Shown in pieces: positions 16,469-25,626 of a stretch of 64,000 nucleotides of DNA. The stretch is from Pseudomonadota bacterium (GTDB lineage Bacteria; Pseudomonadota; Gammaproteobacteria; Burkholderiales; Burkholderiaceae_C). A model generated the notes under the pieces. The model ran no database searches and was not told where the DNA came from. It was given only the letters and a program-made list of their open reading frames with translations. Position numbers and translations under genes: made by a program. The stretch lies in assembly GCA_023442945.1 (NCBI GenBank), contig JAEZWW010000108.1, positions 13,010 to 77,009 of the forward strand. The letters run 5' to 3'. How positions within the stretch are numbered: position 1 is the first letter of the stretch; the number at the start of each line of letters is the position of its first letter.

Positions 16469-18298
16469 TTACGCCGCGTCGCGGCTGGCGCGCTTGCGCT
16501 CGTGCTCTTTCAGGTGGCGCTTGCGCAGGCGGATGCTCTTGGGCGTGATTTCGACCAGTTCGTCGTCTTCGATGAATTCGACGCCGTACTCCAGCGTCAA
16601 CTGGATCGGCGGCGTGATCTTGATCGCGTCTTCCTTGCCGGACACGCGGAAGTTGGTCAGCTGCTTGGTGCGCGTGGCGTTGACGACCAGATCGTTGTCG
16701 CGGCTGTGGATGCCGACGATCATGCCTTCGTACACCGGGTCGTTGGCCTTGACAAACATGCGGCCGCGGTCGTCCAGCTTGCCCAGGGCGTAGGTGAAGA
16801 TTTCACCGTCGTCCATGCTGATCAGCACGCCGTTCTTGCGACCGCCAATCTCGCCCTTGTGGGCTTCGTAGCTGTCGAAGATGTTGCTGATCAGGCCCGA
16901 GCCGCGCGTCAGGTTCAGGAATTCGTTGGTGAAACCGATCAGGCCACGGGCCGGGATGCGGTATTCCAGGCGCACGCGGCCACGGCCGTCCGGCTCCATG
17001 TTGACCAGCTCGCCCTTGCGCTCGCCCAGCGCCTGCATCACGCCACCTTGGTGGCCTTCCTCGATGTCGGCGGTGACCAGCTCGATGGGCTCGTGCTTTT
17101 CGCCGTCCACGTCGCGGAACAGCACACGCGGCTTGGACACGGCCAGCTCGTAGCCTTCGCGGCGCATCTCTTCCAAGAGGATGGTCAGGTGCAATTCGCC
17201 ACGGCCAGCGACTTCAAACACGCCGTCTTCGCTGGTTTCCTTGACGCGCAGGGCCACGTTGGAACGCAGCTCTTTCTGCAGGCGGTCCCAGATCTGGCGG
17301 CTGGTGACGAACTTGCCTTCACGGCCGGCCAGCGGGCTGGTGTTGACGCAGAAGTTCATGGTCAGCGTCGGCTCGTCGATCTTGAGCATCGGCAGCGGCT
17401 GTGGGTTGTCGGGTGAGGTCAGCGTCACGCCGATGCCCAGGTCTTCAATGCCGTTGACCAGCACGATGTTGCCGGGGCCAGCCTCGGTCACCTGCACGCG
17501 GTCCAGGCCCTGGAAGGTCAGCACCTGGTTCACGCGGCCCTTGTACTGCTTGCCGTCCGGGCCTTCCATGATCAGCACGTCCTGCGCGGGGCGGACGGTG
17601 CCGGCGTTGACGCGGCCCACGCCGATGCGGCCAACAAACGTGGAAAAGTCCAGCGCCGAAATCTGCAGCTGCAGCGGCGCGTTGGCGTCGCCACTGTGCT
17701 CGGGCACGTGCTTCAGAATGGTTTCAAACAGGGCCGACATGTCGGGGCCCCACTGCTCGCCGGCAGCGCCCTGCTCCAGCGACGACCAGCCGTTGATGCC
17801 CGAGGCGTACACCACCGGGAAGTCCAGCTGCTCGTCGGTCGCGCCCAGCTTGTCGAACAAATCGAACGCGGCGTTGACGACCTTGTCGGGGTTGGCGCCG
17901 GGCTTGTCGACTTTGTTGACCACCACGATCGGGCGCAGGCCCAGGGCCAGCGCCTTCTTGGTCACGAAGCGCGTTTGCGGCATCGGGCCTTCCTGCGCGT
18001 CGATCAGCAGCACCACGCCGTCGACCATGGACAGCGCGCGCTCCACCTCACCGCCAAAGTCCGCGTGGCCGGGCGTGTCGAGGATGTTGATGTGCGTGCC
18101 GTTCCAGGACACGGCGCAGTTCTTGGCCAGGATGGTGATGCCGCGCTCGCGTTCGATGGCGTTGTTGTCCATCACCGTGTCGACGACTTTCTCGTGGTCG
18201 GCAAAGGTGCCGGACTGGCGCAGCAGCTGGTCAACCATGGTCGTTTTGCCGTGGTCAACGTGGGCAATGATGGCGATATTGCGAATCGGGGTGGTCAT
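16469..18298 (-). CDS. typA: Ribosome-associated GTPase TypA/BipA
   Basis: This 609-residue translational GTPase acts in ribosome assembly and stress adaptation. The start MTTPIRNIAIIAHVDHGKTTMVDQLL at 18298 is canonical. G motifs are AHVDHGKT, a switch-region RERGITI, DTPGHADFGGEVERAL and NKVDKPGA. The EF-G-like beta-barrel and domain V are followed by the C-terminal domain ending IRLRKRHLKEHERKRASRDAA. The length is as in other proteobacteria. It appears to be a single-gene unit. Confidence 0.97.
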   Translation of the reverse strand: MTTPIRNIAIIAHVDHGKTTMVDQLLRQSGTFADHEKVVDTVMDNNAIERERGITILAKNCAVSWNGTHINILDTPGHADFGGEVERALSMVDGVVLLIDAQEGPMPQTRFVTKKALALGLRPIVVVNKVDKPGANPDKVVNAAFDLFDKLGATDEQLDFPVVYASGINGWSSLEQGAAGEQWGPDMSALFETILKHVPEHSGDANAPLQLQISALDFSTFVGRIGVGRVNAGTVRPAQDVLIMEGPDGKQYKGRVNQVLTFQGLDRVQVTEAGPGNIVLVNGIEDLGIGVTLTSPDNPQPLPMLKIDEPTLTMNFCVNTSPLAGREGKFVTSRQIWDRLQKELRSNVALRVKETSEDGVFEVAGRGELHLTILLEEMRREGYELAVSKPRVLFRDVDGEKHEPIELVTADIEEGHQGGVMQALGERKGELVNMEPDGRGRVRLEYRIPARGLIGFTNEFLNLTRGSGLISNIFDSYEAHKGEIGGRKNGVLISMDDGEIFTYALGKLDDRGRMFVKANDPVYEGMIVGIHSRDNDLVVNATRTKQLTNFRVSGKEDAIKITPPIQLTLEYGVEFIEDDELVEITPKSIRLRKRHLKEHERKRASRDAA

Positions 18299-18544
18299 AG
18301 GGAAAGTTGTGTCTTCAATGAAATAAGGGGAACGCGGTGGCGAAATTCGGTGGTGCGTGACGCGCGGGAGCCTGGCCATCTGGCAGCCGGGCGCCGCACG
18401 CGCGCTGGATCAGCGAACTGCGGCGGGTGGCCGCTTGCGCCGCCGCACCAGCAAGGTGTGGGCGGCTGGCAGAAACTGCGCGCTGCTTGGCGGCCATAAC
18501 AGAACCTGGATTGGGTAGAACATGCGTCTTCTCTGCACCCTGGT
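18299..18544. other. Intergenic region between typA and truB
   Basis: About 245 bp, G+C-rich. The part next to typA (about 18299-18345) is less G+C-rich and probably carries its promoter. No gene, RNA or terminator was recognised. Confidence 0.4.
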
Positions 18545-19531
18545 TCAGCAGGAGGTCACCGCGGCGCTGCGACCGGCAGCGGTCTGGGCCAAGGTCTGCT
18601 CGATCTCGGTCGGGCTCAGCAAGCGATCCGGAATCAGTTCGCCCGCAGCCACATGGGCGACGCCCAGCAGCGCGGCCGGTGCCTGCCCGTAGACCACAAC
18701 CTGCTCGGCATCGGGCCAGTCGCCGCGGCGGCGCATGCCGGACAAGAAGCGCCCCGCATCTTCGCTGCCGAGCGTGACGGCGGTGTGATCGGGCAGCAGC
18801 ACGTCGGCCGGTTGCAACGCGGCCAGGCGATCCGACTCAGGCAGCGCGTCGAAAGCCTCCAGCGTGATGCACTGGTCTTGCGTGAACGGCCCGGTGGCCA
18901 CGCGGCGCAGGCGCGTGAGGTGGCCGCCGCAGCCGAGCGCGGCGCCGATGTCTTCGCCCAGCGTGCGGATGTAGGTGCCTTTGCTGCACGCTACTTCTAT
19001 TTTGATAGCTGGCTGCGCAGATTCATCTAGGGCCAGCGCGAGATTCAATGCATAAATGGTGATCTGGCGCGGCGCCCGCTCCACCTCGACGCCGGCACGT
19101 GCGTACTCGTACAGCGCCTTGCCGTCTTTCTTGAGCGCGCTGTGCATCGGCGGGATCTGGGTGATCGGGCCGGTGAAGCGCGCGCGCACGGCGTCCAGCA
19201 TCTCGGGCGTGATGGTGGGCACGGGGCGCTTGGCGACGACCTCGCCTTCGGCATCACCCGTGGTGGTCGTCACGCCCAGGCGCAGCGTCGCTTCGTAGCG
19301 CTTGTCGGCGTCCAGGTGCAGACCGCTGAATTTGGTGGCCGCGCCAAAGCACAGCGGCAGCACGCCGGTGGCCAGCGGATCCAACGTGCCGGTGTGGCCG
19401 GCTTTTTCGGCGCGCAACAACCACTTAGCCTTTTGCAAGGCCTGGTTGCTGGACAGGCCCAGCGGTTTGTCGAGCAGCAACACCCCATGCACCGGGCGCC
19501 GCTGCACCCGTGCACGAGGGGTGGCGGTCAT
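18545..19531 (-). CDS. truB: tRNA pseudouridine(55) synthase TruB
   Basis: The 328-residue enzyme modifies U55 in the T-loop of tRNAs. Motifs are HGVLLLDKPLGLSSNQAL, the catalytic-Asp segment GHTGTLDPLATGVLPLCFG, RYEATLRLG, and CSKGTYIRTLGEDIGAALG. A short stretch before CSKGTYIR (NLALALDESAQPAIKIEV) is encoded by an interspersed repeat copy on the opposite strand. It appears to lengthen the loop slightly compared with the E. coli protein. Its ATG overlaps the rbfA stop by 4 bp. It is the last gene of the rimP-nusA-infB-rbfA-truB cluster. Confidence 0.96.
   Translation of the reverse strand: MTATPRARVQRRPVHGVLLLDKPLGLSSNQALQKAKWLLRAEKAGHTGTLDPLATGVLPLCFGAATKFSGLHLDADKRYEATLRLGVTTTTGDAEGEVVAKRPVPTITPEMLDAVRARFTGPITQIPPMHSALKKDGKALYEYARAGVEVERAPRQITIYALNLALALDESAQPAIKIEVACSKGTYIRTLGEDIGAALGCGGHLTRLRRVATGPFTQDQCITLEAFDALPESDRLAALQPADVLLPDHTAVTLGSEDAGRFLSGMRRRGDWPDAEQVVVYGQAPAALLGVAHVAAGELIPDRLLSPTEIEQTLAQTAAGRSAAVTSC
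18998..19039 (+). repeat. Interspersed repeat copy 5, inside truB
   Basis: ATTTTGATAGCTGGCTGCGC then AGATTCATCTAGGGCCAGCG. It matches the intergenic consensus but lies wholly within the truB reading frame, which stays open through it. Confidence 0.8.
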
Positions 19532-19905
19532 GGCGCGTCGTCGTCCTTCGAACGAGAGGCCACCGCCTTGGCGATCAGGGCGTTCATGTCCGACGCGCGC
19601 TCGGTCGTGCGGTCGAAGATGAAGTGCAGCGTCGGCACGGTGTGGATGTGCAGGCGCTTGAACAAACCGTTGCGCAGAAAGCCGGCCGCGGCGTTGAGCG
19701 CTTCGGTGGTCTGCTCCGGGTCGCCCGTCAGCAGGCTGAAAAAGACCTTGGCGTGCGCGTAGTCGGGCGTGACTTCGACCGCGTTGAGCGTGACCATGCC
19801 GATGCGCGGGTCCTTGAGTTCGCGCGCGATCAACTCCGACAGATCGCGCTGGATCTGGTCGGCGACACGGAAGCCGCGGTTGGGAACAGAGCTTCTGCGG
19901 GGCAT
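19528..19905 (-). CDS. rbfA: 30S ribosome-binding factor RbfA
   Basis: This 125-residue KH-like protein is needed for late 16S rRNA maturation. Features are RGFRVADQIQRDLSELIARELKDPRIGMVTLNAVEVTPDYAHAKVFFS and a C-terminal RLHIHTVPTLHFIFDRTTERASDMNALI. Position between infB and truB is conserved. The gap to infB (19906-19978) contains an interspersed repeat. Confidence 0.96.
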   Translation of the reverse strand: MPRRSSVPNRGFRVADQIQRDLSELIARELKDPRIGMVTLNAVEVTPDYAHAKVFFSLLTGDPEQTTEALNAAAGFLRNGLFKRLHIHTVPTLHFIFDRTTERASDMNALIAKAVASRSKDDDAP

Positions 19906-19920
19906 GACACTTCGCCTCTC

Positions 19921-19972
19921 AAGCTATGAAAACAGAAGCTGCCCGCGCAAGTGGTTGTAGGGCGGGCAGCGT
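19921..19972 (+). repeat. Interspersed repeat copy 6
   Basis: AGCTATGAAAACAGAAGCTG then CCCGCGCAAGTGGTTGTAGG. It fills most of the infB-rbfA gap within an otherwise tight operon. Confidence 0.8.
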
Positions 19973-19978
19973 GTTTTC

Positions 19979-22840
19979 TTACAAGGTGCGGGCGATCTCC
20001 TTGATCTCGAAGATCTCCAACTGATCACCTTCCTTGATGTCGTTGTAGTTGCGCAGCTTGATACCGCACTCGAAACCTTCGCGCACTTCCTTGACGTCGT
20101 CCTTCATGCGCTTGACCGATTCGATCTCGCCCGTGTAGATGACGGTGTTGTCGCGCAGCAGGCGGAAATGCGCGTTGCGCTGCACCACGCCGTCGAGCAC
20201 GTAGGAGCCGGCAATGGTGCCGATCTTGGTCGCCACGAACACGGTGCGGATCTCGGCGTGGCCGATGATCTCTTCGCGCTTCTCGGGCGCCAGCATGCCG
20301 GACATGGCCGTCTTCAGCTCGTCCACGGCGTCGTAGATGATGCTGTAGTACTTGATGTCGACGTCGTTGCCTTCGGCCAGCTTGCGCGCACCCGCATCGG
20401 CGCGCACGTTGAAGCCGATCACGATGGCCTTGGAAGCGATGGCCAGGTTGATGTCGGATTCGCTGATGCCGCCGACACCGGTGTAGACCATCTGCACCTT
20501 GACTTCGTCGGTGCTGAGCTTGAGCAGCGACGCGGCCAGCGCTTCCTGCGAGCCCTGCACGTCGGCCTTGAGCACGATGGGCAGCGTCTTGACCTCGCCC
20601 GCCGTCATGTCGGAGAACATGTTCTCCAGCTTGGCGGCCTGCAGCTTGGCCAGCTTGGTGTTGCGGAACTTGCCAGCGCGGTAGGTGGCGATCTCGCGGG
20701 CACGGCGCTCGTCGGCCATGACCATGAAATCGTCGCCGGCCTGCGGCACTTCCGTCAGACCCTGGATTTCGACCGGGATCGACGGACCGGCTTCCTTGGT
20801 GGGCTTGCCGTTTTCGTCCAGCATGGCGCGCACGCGGCCAGACGTTTGACCGGCCAACACCACGTCACCAATCTTCAGCGTACCGGACTGCACCAGCACC
20901 GTGGCGACGGGGCCGCGGCCCTTGTCCAGACTGGCTTCAATCACGATGCCCTTGGCTGCGGCGTCGACCGGTGCCTTCAACTCCAGCACCTCGGCCTGCA
21001 GCAGCACTTGCTCCAGCAGGTCGTCGATTCCCTGGCCGGTCTTGGCCGACACGGGCACGAAGGGCGAATCGCCACCGTACTCTTCAGGTACGACTTCTTC
21101 GGCCACCAGTTCCTGCTTGACGCGGTCGGGATTGGCTTCGGGTTTGTCGATCTTGTTGATGGCCACGACGATCGGCACGCCAGCCGCTTTCGCGTGTTTG
21201 ATGGCTTCCTTGGTCTGCGGCATCACGCCGTCGTCGGCAGCCACCACCAGGATGACAATGTCGGTCGCCTGCGCACCACGGGCGCGCATGGCCGTGAAGG
21301 CTTCGTGACCCGGGGTGTCCAGGAACGAGACCACGCCGCGTGGCGTATCCACGTGGTAGGCGCCAATGTGCTGCGTGATGCCACCAGCTTCGCCCGACGC
21401 GACCTTGGCGCGTCGGATGTAGTCCAACAGCGAGGTCTTGCCGTGGTCGACGTGACCCATGACGGTGACAACCGGCGGGCGCGACAGCGCTTCGGCCGTC
21501 GATGCCTGCACTTCCTCTTCGGTGAAGGCCTCGGGGTCGTCCAGCGCTGCCACAACGGCGGTGTGGCCCATTTCCTCGACCACGATCATGGCCGTGTCCT
21601 GGTCCAGCGGCTGGTTGATGGTAACCATCTGGCCCATCTTCATCAGCGCCTTGATGACCTCGGACGCCTTTATCGACATCTTGTGTGCCAGCTCGGCCAC
21701 GGTGATCGTTTCGGGCACGTGCACTTCGATGGCGCGGTGCTCCACCGGCGCCTGCGGTGCATGGCGGTCGTCGCGGTCACCACGGTCGCCGCGGCGGCCA
21801 CGCGGGCCACCCCGCCAATTGCCGCGGCCCACGCCACCCGAGCTGTCGCCGCGGGTGGGGATGCCCTTTTTCTTGGCGGGATCGCCGGCCCAGCTGGACG
21901 ACAGCTTCGCGGACTTGACTTCCTTTTGCGCGCCGGGCGCGCCGGTCTTGGCGGCGGCGCCGGCGGTCTTGGCCGCAGCGCTCTTGTCGCCGGCCTTACC
22001 GTCTTCGGGCTTCTTGGCCACCAGGACTTTGCGCGGCGCGCTCATCATGGCGCGGATGGCCTCGGCCTCGGCCAGGGCCTTGCGGCGGCTGGCTTCTTGT
22101 TCACGAGCGCGGGCAGCTTCGTCTTCGGCCGAAGACGCTGCGGCCGGCGCGGGTGCTGCAGCCTCGGTAGGCGCTGGCGCAGGTGCGGCAGCTGGTGCTG
22201 CTGTGGCTTCCGCGGGTGCAGCCGCCGCCTCAGCGGGCGCAGCTGCGGCCTGGGCGCGCTCGGCCGTCTTCTGATCTTGCTCTTCGCGGGCGCGGCGTTT
22301 TTGGGCCGCGTCTTCTTCCTGGCGGCGCAGCAGTTCGGAATGGCGACGCGCCTCTTCTTCGCGGCGGGCACGCTCGGCGTCGTCGATCACGGAAACCGGT
22401 GCCGCCGCAGGTGCGGGCGCAGGAGCGGCTGGCGCGGGAGCTGGCGTAGGCGCTTCGACCACGGGTGGAGGCGGCGGCGGTGGAGGGGGCGCCGGCGCGG
22501 GTTCTGGCGCAGGGGCCGGCGCCTCGACCACGGGGTCGTCCTCGCGCTTGACGAAGGTGCGCTTCTTGCGCACTTCCACCTGAATGGTGCGCGCGCGGCC
22601 GCTGGCGTCGGCCTGCTTGATCTCGCTGGTCGACTTCTTGGTCAGGGTAATTTTCTTGCGCGCAGCGGACGCCGTGCCATGGCTGGCCTGCAGGTAGTTC
22701 AGCAAGCGCTGCTTGTCCTGCTCCGTCAGGGCGTCGGACGCGGATTGCTTGCTCACGCCAGCGGCCTGCAGCTGCTCCAGCAGCGCTTCGGTCGGGCGTT
22801 TCAGTTCATTGGCGAGTTCTGCGACAGTGGTGTTCGACAT
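19979..22840 (-). CDS. infB: Translation initiation factor IF-2
   Basis: This 953-residue GTPase places initiator tRNA on the 30S subunit. The N-terminal IF2-N segment (MSNTTVAELANELKRPTEALLEQL) is followed by a long Ala/Pro/Glu-rich linker (about residues 100-330) and a Gly/Arg-rich stretch (RGGPRGRRGDRGDRDDR). A second IF2-N region comes next (ITVAELAHKMSIKASEVIKALMKMG). The G domain has VMGHVDHGKTSLLDYIR, DTPGHEAF and NKIDKPEANPD. Domains II-IV follow, ending GDQLEIFEIKEIARTL. It sits 24 bp after nusA. Confidence 0.97.
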   Translation of the reverse strand: MSNTTVAELANELKRPTEALLEQLQAAGVSKQSASDALTEQDKQRLLNYLQASHGTASAARKKITLTKKSTSEIKQADASGRARTIQVEVRKKRTFVKREDDPVVEAPAPAPEPAPAPPPPPPPPPVVEAPTPAPAPAAPAPAPAAAPVSVIDDAERARREEEARRHSELLRRQEEDAAQKRRAREEQDQKTAERAQAAAAPAEAAAAPAEATAAPAAAPAPAPTEAAAPAPAAASSAEDEAARAREQEASRRKALAEAEAIRAMMSAPRKVLVAKKPEDGKAGDKSAAAKTAGAAAKTGAPGAQKEVKSAKLSSSWAGDPAKKKGIPTRGDSSGGVGRGNWRGGPRGRRGDRGDRDDRHAPQAPVEHRAIEVHVPETITVAELAHKMSIKASEVIKALMKMGQMVTINQPLDQDTAMIVVEEMGHTAVVAALDDPEAFTEEEVQASTAEALSRPPVVTVMGHVDHGKTSLLDYIRRAKVASGEAGGITQHIGAYHVDTPRGVVSFLDTPGHEAFTAMRARGAQATDIVILVVAADDGVMPQTKEAIKHAKAAGVPIVVAINKIDKPEANPDRVKQELVAEEVVPEEYGGDSPFVPVSAKTGQGIDDLLEQVLLQAEVLELKAPVDAAAKGIVIEASLDKGRGPVATVLVQSGTLKIGDVVLAGQTSGRVRAMLDENGKPTKEAGPSIPVEIQGLTEVPQAGDDFMVMADERRAREIATYRAGKFRNTKLAKLQAAKLENMFSDMTAGEVKTLPIVLKADVQGSQEALAASLLKLSTDEVKVQMVYTGVGGISESDINLAIASKAIVIGFNVRADAGARKLAEGNDVDIKYYSIIYDAVDELKTAMSGMLAPEKREEIIGHAEIRTVFVATKIGTIAGSYVLDGVVQRNAHFRLLRDNTVIYTGEIESVKRMKDDVKEVREGFECGIKLRNYNDIKEGDQLEIFEIKEIARTL

Positions 22841-22864
22841 AGGGTTCCGTAGTCTCCATGATCT

Positions 22865-24349
22865 TTACTCTGAGTCCGTGAACCAGTGCTCTCGCGCCGT
22901 CATGATCAGGGCGCGGGCATCGTCCTCGGACTGGCCAGTGATGGCGGTGAGTTCGTCCACCGCCAGGTCGGCCAAGTCGTCACGGGTTTGCACGCCGGCA
23001 TCGGCGAGCTTGGCAATCAATTCGGGCGTCAGCCCTTCCAGGTCACGCAGGTCCTGCGAGACCGAATCCATGCTTTCTTCGCGAGCGATCTCCTGCGTCA
23101 GCAGCGCGTCCTTGGCGCGTGCGCGCAGCTCGTTGACGGTCTCCTCGTCAAAGCTCTCGATGTCCAGCATCTCCTGAATCGGCACGTAGGCCACTTCTTC
23201 CAGGCTGGTGAAGCCCTCTTCAATCAGGATGGCGGCGATTTCTTCGTCGACGTCCAGCTTTTCCATGAACAGCGTGCGCAGCGAGGAGGTTTCTTCTTCC
23301 TGCTTCTGCGCCGACTCGGCGGCGTCCATGATGTTGATCTTCCAGCCCGTCAGCTCGGACGCCAGGCGCACGTTCTGGCCGCCGCGGCCGATGGCGATGG
23401 CGAGGTTTTCCTCGTCCACGACCACGTCCATGGCGTGTTTTTCTTCGTCCACCACGATGGAGGACACGTTGGCCGGCGCCAGCGCACCAATCACGAACTG
23501 CGCCGGGTCTTCCGACCACAGCACGATGTCCACGCGCTCGCCGGCCAATTCATTCGTGACGGCGTTCACCCGCGTGCCACGCACGCCCACGCAGGTGCCG
23601 ATGGGATCGACGCGCTTGTCGTGGCTGATGACCGCAATCTTGGCGCGGCTGCCAGGGTCGCGGGCGCAGCTCTTGATCTCCAGCAGGCCTTGCTCGATCT
23701 CGGGCACTTCCTGGGTGAAAAGCTCGATCATGAATTCGGGCGCGGAACGCGATAGCAGGATCGGCGCGCCGCGCAGCGTCAGGTCCACTTCCATGATCAT
23801 GGCGCGGACGCGGTCGCCGGTGCGAAGGTTTTCCTTCGGGATCATTTCGCTGCGGCGCAGGCGGCCTTCCACACGGCCGGATTCGACAATGATGTCGCCT
23901 TTGTCCATGCGCTTGACGGTGCCGGTGAAGATCTTTTCGCCGCGGCTCATGAAGTCGTTGAGCAGCATTTCGCGCTCGGCGTCGCGGATTTTCTGCAGGA
24001 TGACCTGTTTGGCCGCCATGGCGCCAATACGGCCGATGGGGACCGATTCAACGCCTTCTTCGATGTACTCGTCGACCTCGATATCGGGGATCTGCTCTTT
24101 GGCTTCGAACAGCAGGATTTCCTGATCGGGCAACTGCAGACCGGCCTCATCGGGCACGACGTGCCAGCGGCGGAAGGTTTCGTATTCGCCAGTGTCGCGG
24201 TCGATCGCCACGCGCATGTCGACCTCGCCCTCGTAGAGCTTCTTGGCGGCCTGGGCCAGCGCGGCTTCAACGGCGCCGAACACCACATCGCGCTCGACGT
24301 TCTTCTCGCGCGAGATGGCTTCGACCAGCATCAACAGTTCGCGGTTCAT
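22865..24349 (-). CDS. nusA: Transcription termination/antitermination factor NusA
   Basis: This 494-residue protein starts MNRELLMLVEAISREKNVERDVVF; a frame opening at 24397 with TTG adds 16 residues without support. It has the N-terminal RNA polymerase-binding domain, the S1 domain (EKIFTGTVKRMDKGDIIVESGRVEG), two KH domains (VGVRGTRVNAVTNELAGERVDIVLW; IAIGRGGQNVRLASELTGWKINIM) and two acidic C-terminal repeats (from about 365 to the end). It modulates pausing, termination and antitermination. Gene order rimP-nusA-infB is conserved. Confidence 0.97.
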   Translation of the reverse strand: MNRELLMLVEAISREKNVERDVVFGAVEAALAQAAKKLYEGEVDMRVAIDRDTGEYETFRRWHVVPDEAGLQLPDQEILLFEAKEQIPDIEVDEYIEEGVESVPIGRIGAMAAKQVILQKIRDAEREMLLNDFMSRGEKIFTGTVKRMDKGDIIVESGRVEGRLRRSEMIPKENLRTGDRVRAMIMEVDLTLRGAPILLSRSAPEFMIELFTQEVPEIEQGLLEIKSCARDPGSRAKIAVISHDKRVDPIGTCVGVRGTRVNAVTNELAGERVDIVLWSEDPAQFVIGALAPANVSSIVVDEEKHAMDVVVDEENLAIAIGRGGQNVRLASELTGWKINIMDAAESAQKQEEETSSLRTLFMEKLDVDEEIAAILIEEGFTSLEEVAYVPIQEMLDIESFDEETVNELRARAKDALLTQEIAREESMDSVSQDLRDLEGLTPELIAKLADAGVQTRDDLADLAVDELTAITGQSEDDARALIMTAREHWFTDSE

Positions 24350-24428
24350 ATTCAATAACTCGTTCTGTAACTCATGAAATGAGAGCGCTTCGCGCAATTC
24401 CCACCTGGGCTCAAGGCCACTTTGGTGC

Positions 24429-24995
24429 TCAGGACTCGCCTTCTGCCGGCTTGCGCCCCTTGAAATCCACCAACGGCGCCAAACGCGCCGAACTCAATTC
24501 GTCCAAGGTAAAGCCCATGGCCTGCTCAGGCGCCGGCGCGCGCTTGGCGCTGACCCGCTGCCCGGGCTTCACCGGTGGCTCGTCGCGCCACACGATCTGC
24601 CAGCCACCGTCTTCGCGTTTTTGCAGCGTGCCGCGAAACTTCTTGCGGTTGGCGCTGACCAAACCGTCCGCGGCAGAGCCGATGGGCTGCTTGAGCGTCA
24701 AATCGACCACTTCGCCGGCAAAACGCTCGAAATCCTGCGCGTTGCGCAGCGGACGATCGATTCCGGGAGAGGACACCTCCAGCCTTCGGTAGTCGACACC
24801 CTCGACCTCCAGCACATACTGCAGCTGGCGCGTTACCCGTTCACAATCTTCCACAGTGACGGGCTGCTCCGCAGCATCGGCCTGCCAAGGCCAATCGATG
24901 GTGACGCGCAGCAAACCGCCGGCGGAACGTTCAATTTCCACCAGGTCATAACCCAAACCGCGCACGGTATCGTCGATCGTCTGCTGAAGTGACAC
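24429..24995 (-). CDS. rimP: Ribosome maturation factor RimP
   Basis: This 188-residue protein has the RimP N-terminal domain (VRGLGYDLVEIERSAGGLLRVTID, then VEDCERVTRQLQYVLEVEGVDYRRLEVSSPGIDRPLRN) and the Sm-like C-terminal domain (FAGEVVDLTLKQP). It helps assemble the 30S subunit. It is the first gene of the nusA-infB operon, preceded by a leader carrying a terminator-like hairpin. Confidence 0.95.
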   Translation of the reverse strand: MSLQQTIDDTVRGLGYDLVEIERSAGGLLRVTIDWPWQADAAEQPVTVEDCERVTRQLQYVLEVEGVDYRRLEVSSPGIDRPLRNAQDFERFAGEVVDLTLKQPIGSAADGLVSANRKKFRGTLQKREDGGWQIVWRDEPPVKPGQRVSAKRAPAPEQAMGFTLDELSSARLAPLVDFKGRKPAEGES

Positions 24996-25037
24996 AGCAA
25001 CAAGCCACCCTCACCCATCACCACAAAAGCGACAGGC

Positions 25038-25063
25038 AAAAAAAAGGGCGGTGGAAACCCGCC
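25038..25063 (-). terminator. Terminator-like hairpin in the rimP-nusA leader
   Basis: Read on the minus strand, a G+C-rich stem (GGGCGG paired with CCGCCC around TTTCCA) is followed by eight T (25045-25038). No minus-strand gene ends just upstream of it. It lies about 45-70 bp before the rimP start, with a TAGAAT -10-like box further upstream (about 25093-25088), so it would act in the operon leader. Confidence 0.7.
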
Positions 25064-25329
25064 CATTTGGTCGTGAATTGTGATTATTCTACCACAGAGA
25101 CAACGCTCTCGGCAGCGGCGCACCAGCGCCTAGAGGCGGAAGCGCCGTGCCCCGCTATCTGTGTGCAACCGTAACACGAGGGGCGATCATCCTTTCTGGC
25201 ACGTAAACCTCAGAGTTCTGTCAATTCAACGGTGGACGCGCACGTCAATCAAGGGTTTTGCTGACAGCACAGCATAGAACGGCCCCTTACGCTTACGTCA
25301 TAATTTTGTGTTGCCGTCAAAAAACAGCC
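25064..25329. promoter_or_regulatory. Divergent control region for rimP operon and polyene cluster
   Basis: About 265 bp lie between the leader hairpin and the ACP gene start. The minus strand has a TAGAAT-like -10 near 25090. The plus side has A+T-richer sequence between about 25180 and 25320 that probably carries the promoter of the biosynthetic arm. No strict consensus promoter or RNA gene could be assigned. Confidence 0.4.
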
Positions 25330-25614
25330 ATGAATACGCCCGCGTCGCCGACCTCCGTTGATTCCCTGATTCCTGAAGTTGCCCAGTTGCTGGTGACGTC
25401 TTTGAACCTAGAGGTGGCCCCCGAGGACATTGCCCCTGATACGCCGCTTTATGGTGATGGCCTTGGCCTGGATTCGATCGACATCCTTGAGGTTGCCTTG
25501 GCCGTGTCCAAGCGCTACGGTTTCCAACTCAGGGCCGATGACGAAAACAATGAGGCCATCTATTCGTCGTTGCGCAATTTGACCCAGCATATTGCCAAGC
25601 ACCGCACGGTGTAA
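25330..25614 (+). CDS. Acyl carrier protein of aryl-polyene cluster
   Basis: This 94-residue acyl carrier protein has the phosphopantetheine attachment motif GLGLDSIDILEVALAV, with Ser49 as the attachment residue. It would hold the growing polyene chain during synthesis by the ketosynthase, ketoreductase and dehydratases of the minus-strand arm. The start at 25330 (MNTPASPTSVDSLIPEVAQLL) is chosen; upstream in-frame sequence to 25258 is intergenic. It opens the plus-strand arm, with a membrane-protein gene following 12 bp later. Aryl-polyene loci usually have two carrier proteins, but only this one is seen here. Confidence 0.9.
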   Translation: MNTPASPTSVDSLIPEVAQLLVTSLNLEVAPEDIAPDTPLYGDGLGLDSIDILEVALAVSKRYGFQLRADDENNEAIYSSLRNLTQHIAKHRTV

Positions 25615-25626
25615 CAGTTGCAGCCC

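Noticed and set aside
18315..18497. Possible small gene between typA and truB
   Set aside because: Only a 60-codon Ala/Arg-rich frame without ribosome site or domain.
20168..22852. Long plus-strand open frame opposite infB
   Set aside because: It is an antisense shadow of the high-GC infB gene, and its translation is low-complexity His/Gly/Arg-rich without domains.
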